In this document: one piece after another, positions 40,601 through 51,100 of the stretch
How positions within the stretch are numbered: position 1 is the first letter of the stretch
How the letters are laid out: the number at the start of each line of letters is the position of its first letter
Source of the DNA: Branchiostoma lanceolatum
Taxonomy: Eukaryota > Chordata > Leptocardii > Amphioxiformes > Branchiostomatidae
Direction of reading: 5' to 3'
DNA: 64,000 bases
Assembly (NCBI RefSeq): GCF_035083965.1
Contig: NC_089736.1
Coordinates: forward strand, 2,061,001-2,125,000
The notes under the pieces: model-generated
What the model was told of the DNA's origin: nothing
The model's input: the letters and a program-made list of their open reading frames with translations, nothing else
Database searches by the model: none
Position numbers and translations under genes: made by a program

Positions 40601-43600
40601 TGAGTTAATATGCTACGTTAGCTCTTGTTTGTATGTCAGAAAATTATGTTCTTTCAAGAATGGGTTTGTTTGATAGGTGGTTTGTTGAGAAATAGAACAA
40701 GTGAAATGCTCATTAATAAGTTTTGCCCTAATGTAGATCTAGAGGTTCTCAATTTTTTTGATAACAGCTTCATTTAAAACGGTATGGGTAGCTTCTTTTC
40801 AAATTGACACTTTCATTCAAATTGAGTAGTACAAGATTAGTGCACAAATAGCACAGAAAAACATGCACTGTGACACACACCTATACAATACATTGGTACA
40901 GTCCACAGTATGCATTGCACAGTCCTGAAGTGTTGGAAGAGTCCATTTCACTGACAGGTGGTTCCCACAGGTAAGCGGCTGTGTGTGGGATACGAGGACG
41001 GAACAGTCAAGGTGTGGGATCTGAAGCAGGGGGCGGCACTACACACCCTCTCAGGTCACCAGGGTCATACGGGGGCAGTGACCTGTATGGACTGTCACCA
41101 TGACAATGTGCTGGTGATGTCAGGGGCGACAGACGGGACGGCCAGGGTCTGGAACTCAGCAGTAGGAAAGGTACGGGAAATAACACTTAGAATTAAAAGA
41201 TAAATTCAAGGCCAGAAATAAACGTTTTAGTATCTGCAGCTCTAAGTTAAACCTCTTCATTATGTCACTTCATTTTCTACTTAATACAGTGCTAAACTTT
41301 CTTCCAACACTAAGGTATTCACGGATCGAATTTTGACGACCACTGTCGCCTTCTTCAGGATCAATAATGACCAATCACTACATTATGAGAGGTATAAAGG
41401 AGGCCATATACATCAGGGCACTCCAGCCATCACTCAACAGAGACAGTGGGCATTATAAACTTCCTGGCACGTTTGACCAATTGCTGATGTCACGTATCCG
41501 CATTGACACGTGTCAATAAAGTCACGTGTCCGTAACTCTTGCGAGTTTACGTTCGGCAGTGATTGGTCATTATTGATCCTGAAGAAGTGGTCGTCAAAAA
41601 TTTGATCCGTGAATACCTTAGTGTTGGAAGAAAGTTTAGCATTGTATTATGATTACTACCAACACAGATGAGCTTTCATTATAATCATTTTGTACTTCTT
41701 GTGCATGAATTACTGAATAGATATCTTTGTATTTTTATTTTGAATAATTTATCGTTTATATGTCCATAGGCCACAGTTTCATATTATGAATCTTGCTGAA
41801 GCTCAAAAAACTTTCTTCACTGTATGTATCAGGTTGAATTAATGCAACCTTCTCTCCCCTACAGTGTGTATCAGGTTACATGTATGTAATGTTGTACTTC
41901 CCCTACAGTGTGTATCAGGTTACATGTATGTAATGTTGTACTTCCCCTACAGTGTGTATCAGGTTACATGTATGTAATGTTGTACTTCCCCTACAGTCCA
42001 TATCAAGTTACATGTATGTAATGTTGTACTTCCCCTACAATCCATATCAAGTTACATGTATGTAATGTTGTACTTCCCCTACAGTGTGTATCAGGTTACA
42101 TGTATGTAATGTTGTACTTCCCCTACAGTGTGTATCAGGTTACATGTATGTAATGTTGTACTTCCCCTACAGTCCATATCAAGTTACATGTATGTAATGT
42201 TGTACTTCCCCTACAGTCCATATCAAGTTACATGTATGTAATGTTGTACTTCCCCTACAGTGTGTATCACATTACATGTATATAATGTTGTACTTCCCCT
42301 ACAGTGTGTATCAGGTTACTCAGCAGGCCCAGAGACAGGCGGCGACGAGGACACCAACTCTGTAGAGGCCGTTGGGCTCAGTAGGAGGTATCATCATAGC
42401 ACTAGCTGTTGTCATTTTTTACTTATGTTTACTTTCTGGACAGTTGTTTTGGTCTACGAGCGACTACCAAGAACTTACTTACTAGTTCATTGATAGACTT
42501 CTCATTGTCAGCATTCTGTCCCAACTTCTATGTACAGTTGTTTCCATTCTTCTTTTTAGTACAAGAACAGCAATTGTATGTTTATGCTTATTGTTTAGAA
42601 TTACCAGAGATTCGGTATTGCTAATTTGACCTTTCACCTGCAGCCAACCCCTGGCAGCAGTGGGCTCGCTGAACGGCACCCTGGGAGTTTATGACATCCC
42701 GACCGGGGTACAGAGACACAAGTGCAGCCATCCTGTGAGTAATGTGTCTAAAAATGTCTAAACAAGTACTCATAATGGAATATTTCTTTTGATTGTGATC
42801 TTTGCACACGTTTTCATGTTTTAGTCTCTTTTAGTTGTGTTCTTTACCAGTAATTTGCTGAAATCCACACAGTTTAACAGATTTTGATTAAGAATAAGAT
42901 CCCAGGAATCATTTTTCTTTTTGTACAGTCAAACCTGTATTAGCGGTCACCTTTGCATAGCGGCCACCTGCCCATAGTGGTCACTTTTTGTCGGTCCCTT
43001 GGATTTTTCCCATTGACATAAGCATTAAGAATTAGGCTATAGCGGTCACCTGTCCAACGCGGTCGCGGCCACTCGATTTTCGGTCCCGCGGGTCTGGAAA
43101 CACTGCCGATAACGGTCACGGCGCATGGTCGCCGCAAGATTCGGGAGCCTTCTTTCAAATCCCCGCAGAAAAAATGTCATTATAGCTGCAGTGTTACCCA
43201 TGAAAATGTTGTACATGGTTTTATTTTGCTCCTGGTGTTGGTTTTGAATTTCCAAAACCGCTAAGACGCCAGATATTTCCAGACGAAAAGAGCCTATTTG
43301 TGCGAGGTCCTAGCGGGACGCTTTGCTTACTCGGGTTACTTCACTAGTAGTACCATGGGGGAGCAGTTTATCAAAAAGAGACAGACGCCTTTTATCCTTT
43401 AAAAAAAGGTTATAAAGTCATCCATTCTTTGAATATTCTGTTATCTTTTTTCAAAGAACTTCTTTGACGAAATAATTTTACATTTTGTATTATTTAATGT
43501 AGAGTGAAATCATAACTCACACATGCAGCTGCACCCACATTACAGTAGACTATTCCTATGACCTCACAGGCGCCATCTTGCAGCTGTTGTTTTTTCTCCC

Positions 43601-44814
43601 GGCAAGGAATCCGACCCAAACAGGCTGATTTTACCGTGAAATACCGCAATTATTTGCTGATAAATGATGTCGCCGCGCAATTGAAAATGACACGATTGTC
43701 TTTTGCAACATTTTGGTCGCATGTGCTCCGGATTAGGGGCGGATCGATGGATCGACTTGGACTTACATTTGCTTGTGGACAAATCCGGACCTACCGAAAG
43801 CAGTCATCTTGAGCCGATGGTCGTCTTGTTTAAGTGGTCGGTAGACCAAGTTTGACTGTACATGTATCATATTTGTATGTGAATAAATGTTTCTCAGTGG
43901 GTACAGAAAACATGTGCCACTTATTGCTCGTAATCAAACAACCGTTTCTATAGAGCGGCCACCTGTCCATAGCGGTTGATTTTGGCCAGTCCCTTGAGTG
44001 ACCGCTATAGGCAGGTTTGACTGTACTTCTGTTGTATGCTTTGGTAACACACATTGTAACAACAGAATTCATCATCATCATTAGTCTTAGGCATATATGA
44101 ATAGGTCAAGATAAAAGTACATGCCTAGTTGGGCAGCCCTGGCTGTGTGTGCTGAACAGCCGAACCAATAAATAAAGGTACAACCATCTTGTCCTCCCCC
44201 CTAACCTGCAGGGTGGTATAGTCCGCCTGCAGTGGGCGGAGTCGGGTTACCTGCTGTACACCAGCTGTCTGGACGGCGTGACCAGAATATGGGACAGTCG
44301 GACCGGCGCCACCGTCCAACAGCTGTCCGGCCACTCTGAGGAGATATTGGACATGGCCGTTAGCAGGTAGGCTGGTTGTCAATCAAAATTCAAGCTAGCC
44401 AATCAGTAGCCTCTATCAGGCCCCGCAGATGGCTGGAAAAATAGTAGAAATTGGCCAAATAGAGTGAATATGGAGTCGACAATGACCTTGCTCATGACTA
44501 ACCCTAACCATGGTCTAGAGAAGGCCATGGTCGACTACATGTATGTGTGACGGGGGCTTGAGAAAGTGGCTGCCACTGGGCATTTGCTCCATTGTATCTA
44601 TGAAATGTTTCCCACATAGATGTGCTGTTTGTTGGCATTTTCTATCAATTGTTTGAGGTCTTGTGAATGTTGTTTGTTTGTTTGTTTGTTTGTTTGTTTG
44701 TATGAAGTTCTGACCCCTTTGTGACCCTTTGACTGCAGGGATGGGAACATTGTTCTGACGTCATCGGGAGACAACACAGCTCGAGTTTTCAATCTGCAGA
44801 AACCAGAGCGGTAA
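37667..44814 (+). CDS. AAMP: Angio-associated migratory cell protein (AAMP), WD40, complete
   Basis: WD40 propeller protein linked in vertebrates to cell migration and in eukaryotes generally to ribosome-related roles (its yeast counterpart is Sqt1). Exons: 37667-37775, 38918-39037, 39318-39437, 39691-39830, 40451-40595, 40971-41170, 42305-42387, 42644-42734, 44212-44366, 44739-44814. The total is 1239 nt, 412 aa, all in phase. The first ~75 residues are acidic ([26 protein letters not shown]), as in AAMP. Successive WD repeats follow: SVFCIGLD...[28 protein letters not shown]...[45 protein letters not shown], a repeat ending [40 protein letters not shown] and [17 protein letters not shown]. 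Intron 6 contains a Penelope fragment and the exon 7 acceptor array; intron 8 holds a Tigger-like element. Confidence 0.95.
38100..38325. mobile_element. Foldback MITE in AAMP intron 1
   Basis: CTACCCCTATCACTTCTGGG...TTTCCAACGACAAGACAACT...AACGAGCCATTTC is matched by its inverse on the right (GAAATGGCTCGTT...AGTTGTCTTGTCGTTGGAAA...ATAGGGGTAG). Arms of about 90 bp with few mismatches. Confidence 0.7.
38462..38588. mobile_element. hAT-like MITE, AGCCTGAGT family, in AAMP intron 1
   Basis: 127-bp nearly complete hairpin (TAGCCTGAGTGCCAGCCTTT / AAAGGCTGGCACTCAGGCTA). It is flanked by the 8-bp direct repeat AGCATGGA (38454-38461, 38589-38596), which points to hAT mobilisation. Confidence 0.75.
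39865..40275 (+). mobile_element. tRNA-derived SINE in AAMP intron 4
   Basis: The head has an A-box-like TGGCACAGTGG and a B box GGTTCAAATCC spaced as in pol III promoters. The body has CCTTGGGAAAGGCATTTTGC, AATGAGTACCTAGCTT and GTAAAAGAACC...ACTTATCGAAAAGAG, shared with the fragment at 3200-3345. A short internal duplication (CCTTCCCAGTGTGAGTG) lies near its 3' end. Confidence 0.7.
41283..41670 (+). mobile_element. Penelope-like element 3' fragment in AAMP intron 6
   Basis: Inverted arms (41283-41378 and about 41560-41648) contain GACCACTGTCGCCTTCTTCAGG and its inverse CCTGAAGAAGTGGTCGTC. Between them the plus strand reads [17 protein letters not shown], then a [13 protein letters not shown] stretch, the same GIY-YIG endonuclease end as at 303-652. 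The motif CCAACACAGATGA(A/G)CTTTCA follows both elements. Confidence 0.7.
41857..42304 (+). repeat. 44-bp tandem array containing the AAMP exon 7 acceptor
   Basis: Ten copies precede exon 7. Copy junctions (the G of CCCCTACAG) fall at 41864, 41908, 41952, 41996, 42040, 42084, 42128, 42172, 42216 and 42260, with the real junction at 42304, an exact 44-bp period. Each unit holds a full polypyrimidine-CAG acceptor plus the first exon bases; two forms occur, TGTGTATCAGGTTA and TCCATATCAAGTTA. In one copy (42040) the AG is AA. Confidence 0.95.
42926..44026. mobile_element. Tigger/pogo-like DNA element in AAMP intron 8
   Basis: Begins CAGTCAAACCTGTATTAGCG and ends with the inverse CGCTATAGGCAGGTTTGACT, next to TAC. 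Many internal AGCGG(T/C)CAC subrepeats lie near both ends. A second right end (AAGTTTGACTGTAC) occurs at 43849-43862, so two insertions or an internal duplication are present. No transposase frame is intact. Confidence 0.6.
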
Positions 44815-45281
44815 CACTACCCTGAACACCCCTGCCACACAGTGGAGCATGCCACAGTATTCAGTGCATATATGCAAGCCCTATTCTATTATGGATCAGT
44901 CCACCCCAAGAAGAGGGGGGATTACATGTATTATCTAAGAATTGAGGTAATAATGACACCCCTCAAACTACTACAGGTCTGAAGGACTCAATTAGTAGAT
45001 GACCATAAAAAGATGTTAAAATAAGATTTTATTTTTTAACAAAATGTTATGTTTCTGCGGTAGAAGACAAAACTTTTATGACCATCACTAGCCAAAAATG
45101 TGGGCAAGTCTCAATTTCTCTTAATGTTGGTTGTGTTAAGTTTAGTCTTCTTTCATTTACCAACTCAGATGAACGTTCATGCTATGTTATGTTTTACTTA
45201 ATGTAAGTATGATGTGACATTACTGATTAATTTCTTGGTGATAATTTATTCCGATTACTGACAGTTTGATATACTTCTGAT

Positions 45282-45480
45282 TAGGGGTGGATACCGGTTC
45301 GCTGGACCTGATTCGGACCTTTATAACATCCAAGAACTGAGCCCAAAAAACCTTTTGGTCTAATAAAACAAAACATCAACTGGACAGGATAAGGTCCAGG
45401 TTCAGGTTCGAACCTGAACCTAAATCTCTGGACCTTAACTTGGACTTGGACCTTATTAAGCCGAACCGTATCCACCCCTA
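45282..45480. mobile_element. hAT-like MITE, 199 bp
   Basis: TAGGGGTGGATACCGGTTCG pairs with CCGAACCGTATCCACCCCTA. The flanks CTTCTGAT and CTCCTAAT look like an aged 8-bp duplication. The interior is rich in GGACC/GGTCC pairs, like the element at 23822-24178. Confidence 0.6.
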
Positions 45481-45764
45481 CTCCTAATGATAGCCCTTAC
45501 TATGGTAAAGTCTAGTCCACTGTTATAACACCAAGCAATCGAGTCAGGAAGAAGAGAGAATCTCGTTGCCATGTGTACATTCGCATGGTTTGATTTAAAA
45601 GCCAGCTGTTAAAAGAAACCAGTTGAAGAGACAACAGAGACTAATGTTGAAGAGAGCTTTTATCACAATTATCTACGTTGTACACAAGAGCAAACTATTA
45701 AAATTCATCATGGTGCCAAGGGTCAGAGGTACACTTCTTTATTTTATTTTATTTTTAAGTGGCT

Positions 45765-46030
45765 TCAAATGGTCGAGTGGCGAGGCTAGCTGACACAAGA
45801 TCTGAGAGGTCACAGGTCAACTCCTGGCATTGCTGGCTAGATGTTGTTTCCTTGGGAAACATACTTTCCATGACTTTTGTCATTCTACCTAGGTGTAAAA
45901 TGGGAACCTGACTTCGGCTTGGGAAGTAAAAGGCGATGAAAGGAGAGGGGTGGGCTCCGCCTTCCAACACTGTGCCCTTGACACATTGGGTAACTACCCA
46001 CCGTCACTAAGCTATGGGATCTTTAGCTTA
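45765..46030 (+). repeat. SINE copy
   Basis: Contains TGGTCGAGTGGCGAGGC (A-box-like), AGGTCAACTCC (degenerate B box), then the TTTCCTTGGGAAAC...GTGTAAAATGGGAACCTGAC body. Confidence 0.45.
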
Positions 46031-48199
46031 TATTTTCTGTTTCATAAACATGTATATAATGCAGGAGGTAAGAAGCAAATAAACTATGCTGCATTATATT
46101 GCACTATGATGGTGTTGGTAAAAGAGTTTTTATTAAGCACAATCATCCCTTTTGGGCCCATCTGTACGTTGGAAATCCTTACATCTAAGCGACCAAACCC
46201 ACCCTTATATCCAAGTATTCAAGTAGTCTTTAAAACTATACATAGAGAGAATGCCTTAATCTTCTACCCTTAACCTTCTCCCTGCTGCCTAACTCTGTAA
46301 CCAATAGAGAGTTGAACTGAAACAGTGAGCTAAAGGTTATAAAGACATTATTTACGGATGTTCCATTTTCGTAGTCTCCAACCAGACCCAATAGATCGCA
46401 AAGACCGTATCCAACTGGAAGAAGGAGCTTGTAATGCTTGGGTTGCAAAACGTACTTCCTCTGCCAGTTTGATACGGTCTTTATGCGACCTATAGATCTG
46501 CTTTGAGATTACCATTTTCGTGAACACAAGAAAGACAGGACACAGTTGTAATGAAGAGCCAGCACGTCCATGTTTATTGGAGGTCAGTGACAGTTCATCT
46601 GATGTTCTACAAGTACAGGGGTCTGACGCAACCGTTCTCTTCAGCGTCGTCTACACCCCCCAGTACTGTCACTGCCACACAATATCATTACCCAAATATA
46701 GTACATCACTTGCGTATGCCTTTCCGTAAGCAAAGGGTTCAAACATTAGTTGTATGTACCTGTAGGACATGGTAGTATTCTACATACAGCGACCCTCAAG
46801 GGTGATTTTTTTTACCCTGTTAGTGTTTGTTCATTTTTTAAGCATTCATGCAAAAATAAAAGTAAAGCTCTCTCTAGAAAACTTCAGTTCGCAGCGTCAG
46901 CGCTCGCCACATGGCTTTAAGACAACCCAAGACTACTAAGTCACTCTTAACTATCATACAGATAAAACCTTTGGTGCTTAACGTCTCTACTTGCGATTAT
47001 CGTATCTTACATCACACACCACTGTCGCCGCTTGCCATACACCGTAGTATATATCAACAAGCTCTCCAATATGTGGGCAGACAGCCAGTTTGTTGTTTAG
47101 GTCTTGCTTGACTTTTTGTGACGGTTTTTCCTACTTTTCTTCGTTTAGAGGTGGATATCAGTCCGCTAGGCAAAATGTACACCGTGTTGAAGACACTACG
47201 AGTGCGATTTTTTTGGCGGAAGCATCAATTCTTTGCTGCCTCGAGTTATTCCCATTTTCGTGCTCCTGCATAACTTGGTTGTGCAGAAACCTTCCTATTT
47301 CAGTATCAGCCACGAACACAACGTGCTGATAAGGACTCACTAGCTGTGACAACGTAAGGAACCTGAGATCAACGGCGATCGGGCGAAATTCGTGGCGCTT
47401 CACTCCCAACTTCTACACAAAGGCACAAGCGGAATCAAAACTTCTCTGTGGCCTCAGTTGATGCCTCTACGTATAATAAAGTACGTACTTTCCTTTAAGC
47501 CGTTCATATCCAGGATTGCTAACTCATATACATGTGTACATCAGAAACTCCGCCTTTCTCAGTATGGAAGGCCAAATCCTGTACAGTGGTGCATATAAGA
47601 TAATTGAATCATATTCATTCCGTTAAGAACAGTTTTGAAGGGAGAAAAACATACCAGTGAAGGAAGGCACCAATTTTCAGTGTCAGGAAGAAATAGAAGC
47701 CAGGTAGCAATAATAATATTATTTACAACAAATCAAGTTGTGCACGTTAAGTGAACTTGTCTAAAGTAAAAACTTAAACAAAGCCTTAATTCATAAAGAG
47801 TTACTACAGGAGACAATAGAGATACCCCGCCGATGTTTACATTAAAAGGTTCAAGAACCACACGTTGATATATACGTGTTTCCGTTATTTTACAATGAAA
47901 TGTCACGTGAATTGCACGTGCTGGGTTGCCCGTAAATCAAGATGCCATCGCCATCTGGATTCCTGCAGTATCAACTGAAACCGCAAGGAGACTTCGTCTT
48001 CTGTCCGGTTTGACTCGGAAGTTGTCTAGTTCAGAATCATGTCGTAAGACTTACTACCTGTAATATATTAATCATTTCCTAGTTCTACAGTTCGTGTGTT
48101 CCACTAAGCCGGTTTGTCGGGAAGATGGTCGGTGCTCTGTTCTCTGCTGACGTACTTCCGGCTGGAACATCCGGTGCACTTGACCTTGTCCAGCATATA

Positions 48200-51100
48200 C
48201 TACAAGTAGTGTAAGGGTCCTCCCTGCGGGGGTGGCTGCTGTGGCTGTCTCTGCTGCGGAGGTTGTTGCTGTAAGGGTTGTCCAGGAACGGGCCTGGGGA
48301 TGCCCCTACCGCGGCCTCTCGGACGAGCCTGTCTCGGGCCTGGTCGCACACCGCCCCGGCCGCGACCCCGTCCCCTACCTGGTGCCGATCTTTGTGTGGT
48401 GGGGGGCAGGGATCTGGACCTGCGGGCGGGCTTGAGCGGCTTCAGGCCGAGGTTTCTGGGCGGTCTCTCCTCGGAGGTCGGTCTCTTGCCCCGCGGAGGC
48501 GTGAAGGAGAGCTGTCCCTCCGCCTTGGCCTCCCGCAGGTCGGCCTGCCGGTCGATCAGTGGCGATGAAGGCGCACTGCGCGTGACCAGGAACTGTTCTT
48601 CTGCGGCTGCTGCCTCTGACGTGAGCGGTGCCTCGCCGGTTTCTTCCAGCTCTTTCTCATCTTTTCCCTTCTTCTTTCTCTTCTTCTTCTCGTCTTTCGT
48701 TTCTGTCGTGGGTGGAGGACCGAACGACATTTGTAGCGCCCGGCCTTCCTCCAACTCTCGGAATGGTCTATGTGACGATTCCACTTCTTCTAACGACTTT
48801 CTCTGCTCCGTCTTTCGACTTTTCTTGCTCGTCAGGGAGAAAATTTTAGACCTCTTCTTAACCTCAACCTGTTCTGCAGCAGCGCCCTCTGCCGACTCCG
48901 CTTCCACTGCAGCTTCTTGTGTGGCAGATTCTGGTTCGATCTCTACGACCACACTCCTCGGGAACACATCTAAAAGTTCGGCGTACTCAGCCCGCCCCAT
49001 GGCTTCCGTCCAGGAGACAGACGCCTCCTCCTCCTCAGCTTCGCCCTCCTTCTTCTTACCGGACTTGAGTTTCCACGAGCTCTTCTTCTTGACCTCTTTT
49101 TTAGCCGCCGGGGAAAACTCGGCGTCACCCTCGATGGTGATGGTTTCCTGCGTCTCGAAGTGGAACTGCTGGCCGTACACAGGCGCCCAGCTCTCCTCAT
49201 CCCCCTCCCCGGGGAACAGACCAGGTCTTTTCGCCTCCGCTTTAGGCGCCGCTGCTTCGGCCGCAGCCTCAGCTTCCGCCGCCTTTGCTTTCTTAGATCT
49301 TAGGAGAGGAATCTTCGACCTGAATGATGGAAGCTTGGACTTGATCTTGACCTTCTTCTCCCCTGGGGTCAACTTGGAAACCTGGGGCGACAGAAAAAGA
49401 GTTACTTTTATGTTCAACTTTGTTAGAAAAATGACAACAATTGCGCCAGGAACACGTGGCGTGTACGTTAAAATACATCAAACTTGTCGATAAGATGAGA
49501 GTCGTCCACAGTATGATGAAGAAAACCTAACGATTCCAAACTCATTGGCAAGCCCTTAACATTGTCCCCTGGCTACTCCCCGTTGCCATATGTTGTTCAA
49601 AATATCATACGTAAAATGCATGAGATTGAAAGCATCAAAGCAGGAACACATGAACTATTTGCTGTTACAGACCTGGACTTGGTCGCCCAGCTCGACGACC
49701 GCGGCAGGCTTCTGGACCTTGGCGTGCGCCTCGGCGTGGGGCAGCAGCTCCCGCATGGCCTTCATCTGGGCCTCCTGGATGGACGCGGCGATCTTCTCTC
49801 GTACCTGCAGACCACACGCAACGTTAATGGCTTTATTAGACACACAGTCCTTCATTCTGCACCCTAGAATAAACTTTGACGTTACTATGGGCCAAACGTT
49901 TCTGTGGGCCAGACGTTGCTATGGGGCAGATGATCCTATGAGGCAGACTTTTATATGGGGCATACGTTGCTATGGGGCATACGTTTCTGTGGGACAGACG
50001 TTTCTGTGGGACAGACGTTCCTATGAGGCAGACTTTTATATGGGACCGACGTTGCCATGGGACAGACGTTGCTATGGGGCAGACGTTGCTATCGGACAAT
50101 AGTCCAGCGGACAAATCAGACGAACTGGGCAGATTTGTCTAAAAGCAGCAAATTGTACATGTTTGGTCTGTAAATAGCAATAAAAAAACCCGACAGAAAT
50201 AAATCATTTTGAAGTGGAGTACAACTTTAGAGCAAATTTAGTGCCTTTAGACAACTTTGCATAAATTCTCAGCTATGCCGCTGTACGACGCCGTTCTTAC
50301 CGTGGACTAAGCGGGTCGACCGATGATGAAGCCGTTCTTACCTGGTCCTCGCCCTTGGCGATGTCGTCCTCCGTCAGCTCGATGGTGATGACGCTCTCCA
50401 CCACGGCGATGGGCTGAGGCAGCTCCTCGCGCCGCAGCTCCTCCACGGAGCTCGCGCTGTCCCGGCTGGACGACGGGTCGGGCTTCGCCTCTGCATGGGA
50501 CACAGGGAATGGATCATCTGTTTGTTCCTTCGGGCCTATGTTTATCTGTGTGGTGCCATCCTAGTTAGTCAGCTAGTAATACCCATTCATCGTCACATCA
50601 TAGTCAGCTCTTCTAAGTCAGCTCTGGTATTGTTACTCCTTAATCTATAATGGTAGCGAAAAAGAAACTAATCTGGGTGGTATACCGAGGCTAGCTATAG
50701 GCATCTTTCCACACACACACTGCAGAAATCTCACACGATACATACACAGATAATATCGACGAAATCTAACACATATTCAGGCTGCTTTCATGCACGTGAA
50801 GGTTCACCCACCTCTCAGCTGAACGCCAGCCTCCAGTTTACGCTCCGACCTCGGCGTGAGTTTGGGGATGTCGATCTTACGGACTTCTTCCAGAGACGCG
50901 GGCTCCATCTTCTACAGCAGGTATAGTAACACGTTGCAGTATGTAACGGATTGATTTGGGGATCTCATACGATGTCACGTCTTTAGACATTATTGTAATT
51001 CATTGGTCTACTTGATTTTCAGAATCTTGGATGGCCATGACGTGCACTTAGACCTAAGCAGTGCAGACTGCTCTACCTTGTTTTTTTATTGAACTGTAAT

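Larger units (their letters stand above)
44815..48199. other. Spacer between AAMP and the AHNAK-like gene
   Basis: No gene was recognised. It contains a hAT-like MITE (45282-45480), a SINE copy (about 45765-46030) and an imperfect inverted pair around CAAAGACCGTATC / GATACGGTCTTT (46398-46484). The right part includes the 3'UTR of the AHNAK-like gene. Confidence 0.5.

Noticed and set aside
41857..42304. Evenly spaced direct repeats considered as a CRISPR-like array
   Set aside because: There are no unique spacers: the whole 44-bp unit repeats. It lies in an animal intron and contains a splice acceptor.
48300..49493. 397-codon plus-strand frame
   Set aside because: It lies antisense to the last exon of the AHNAK-like gene, whose frame, acceptor and composition are coherent. 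No domain was seen on the plus strand.
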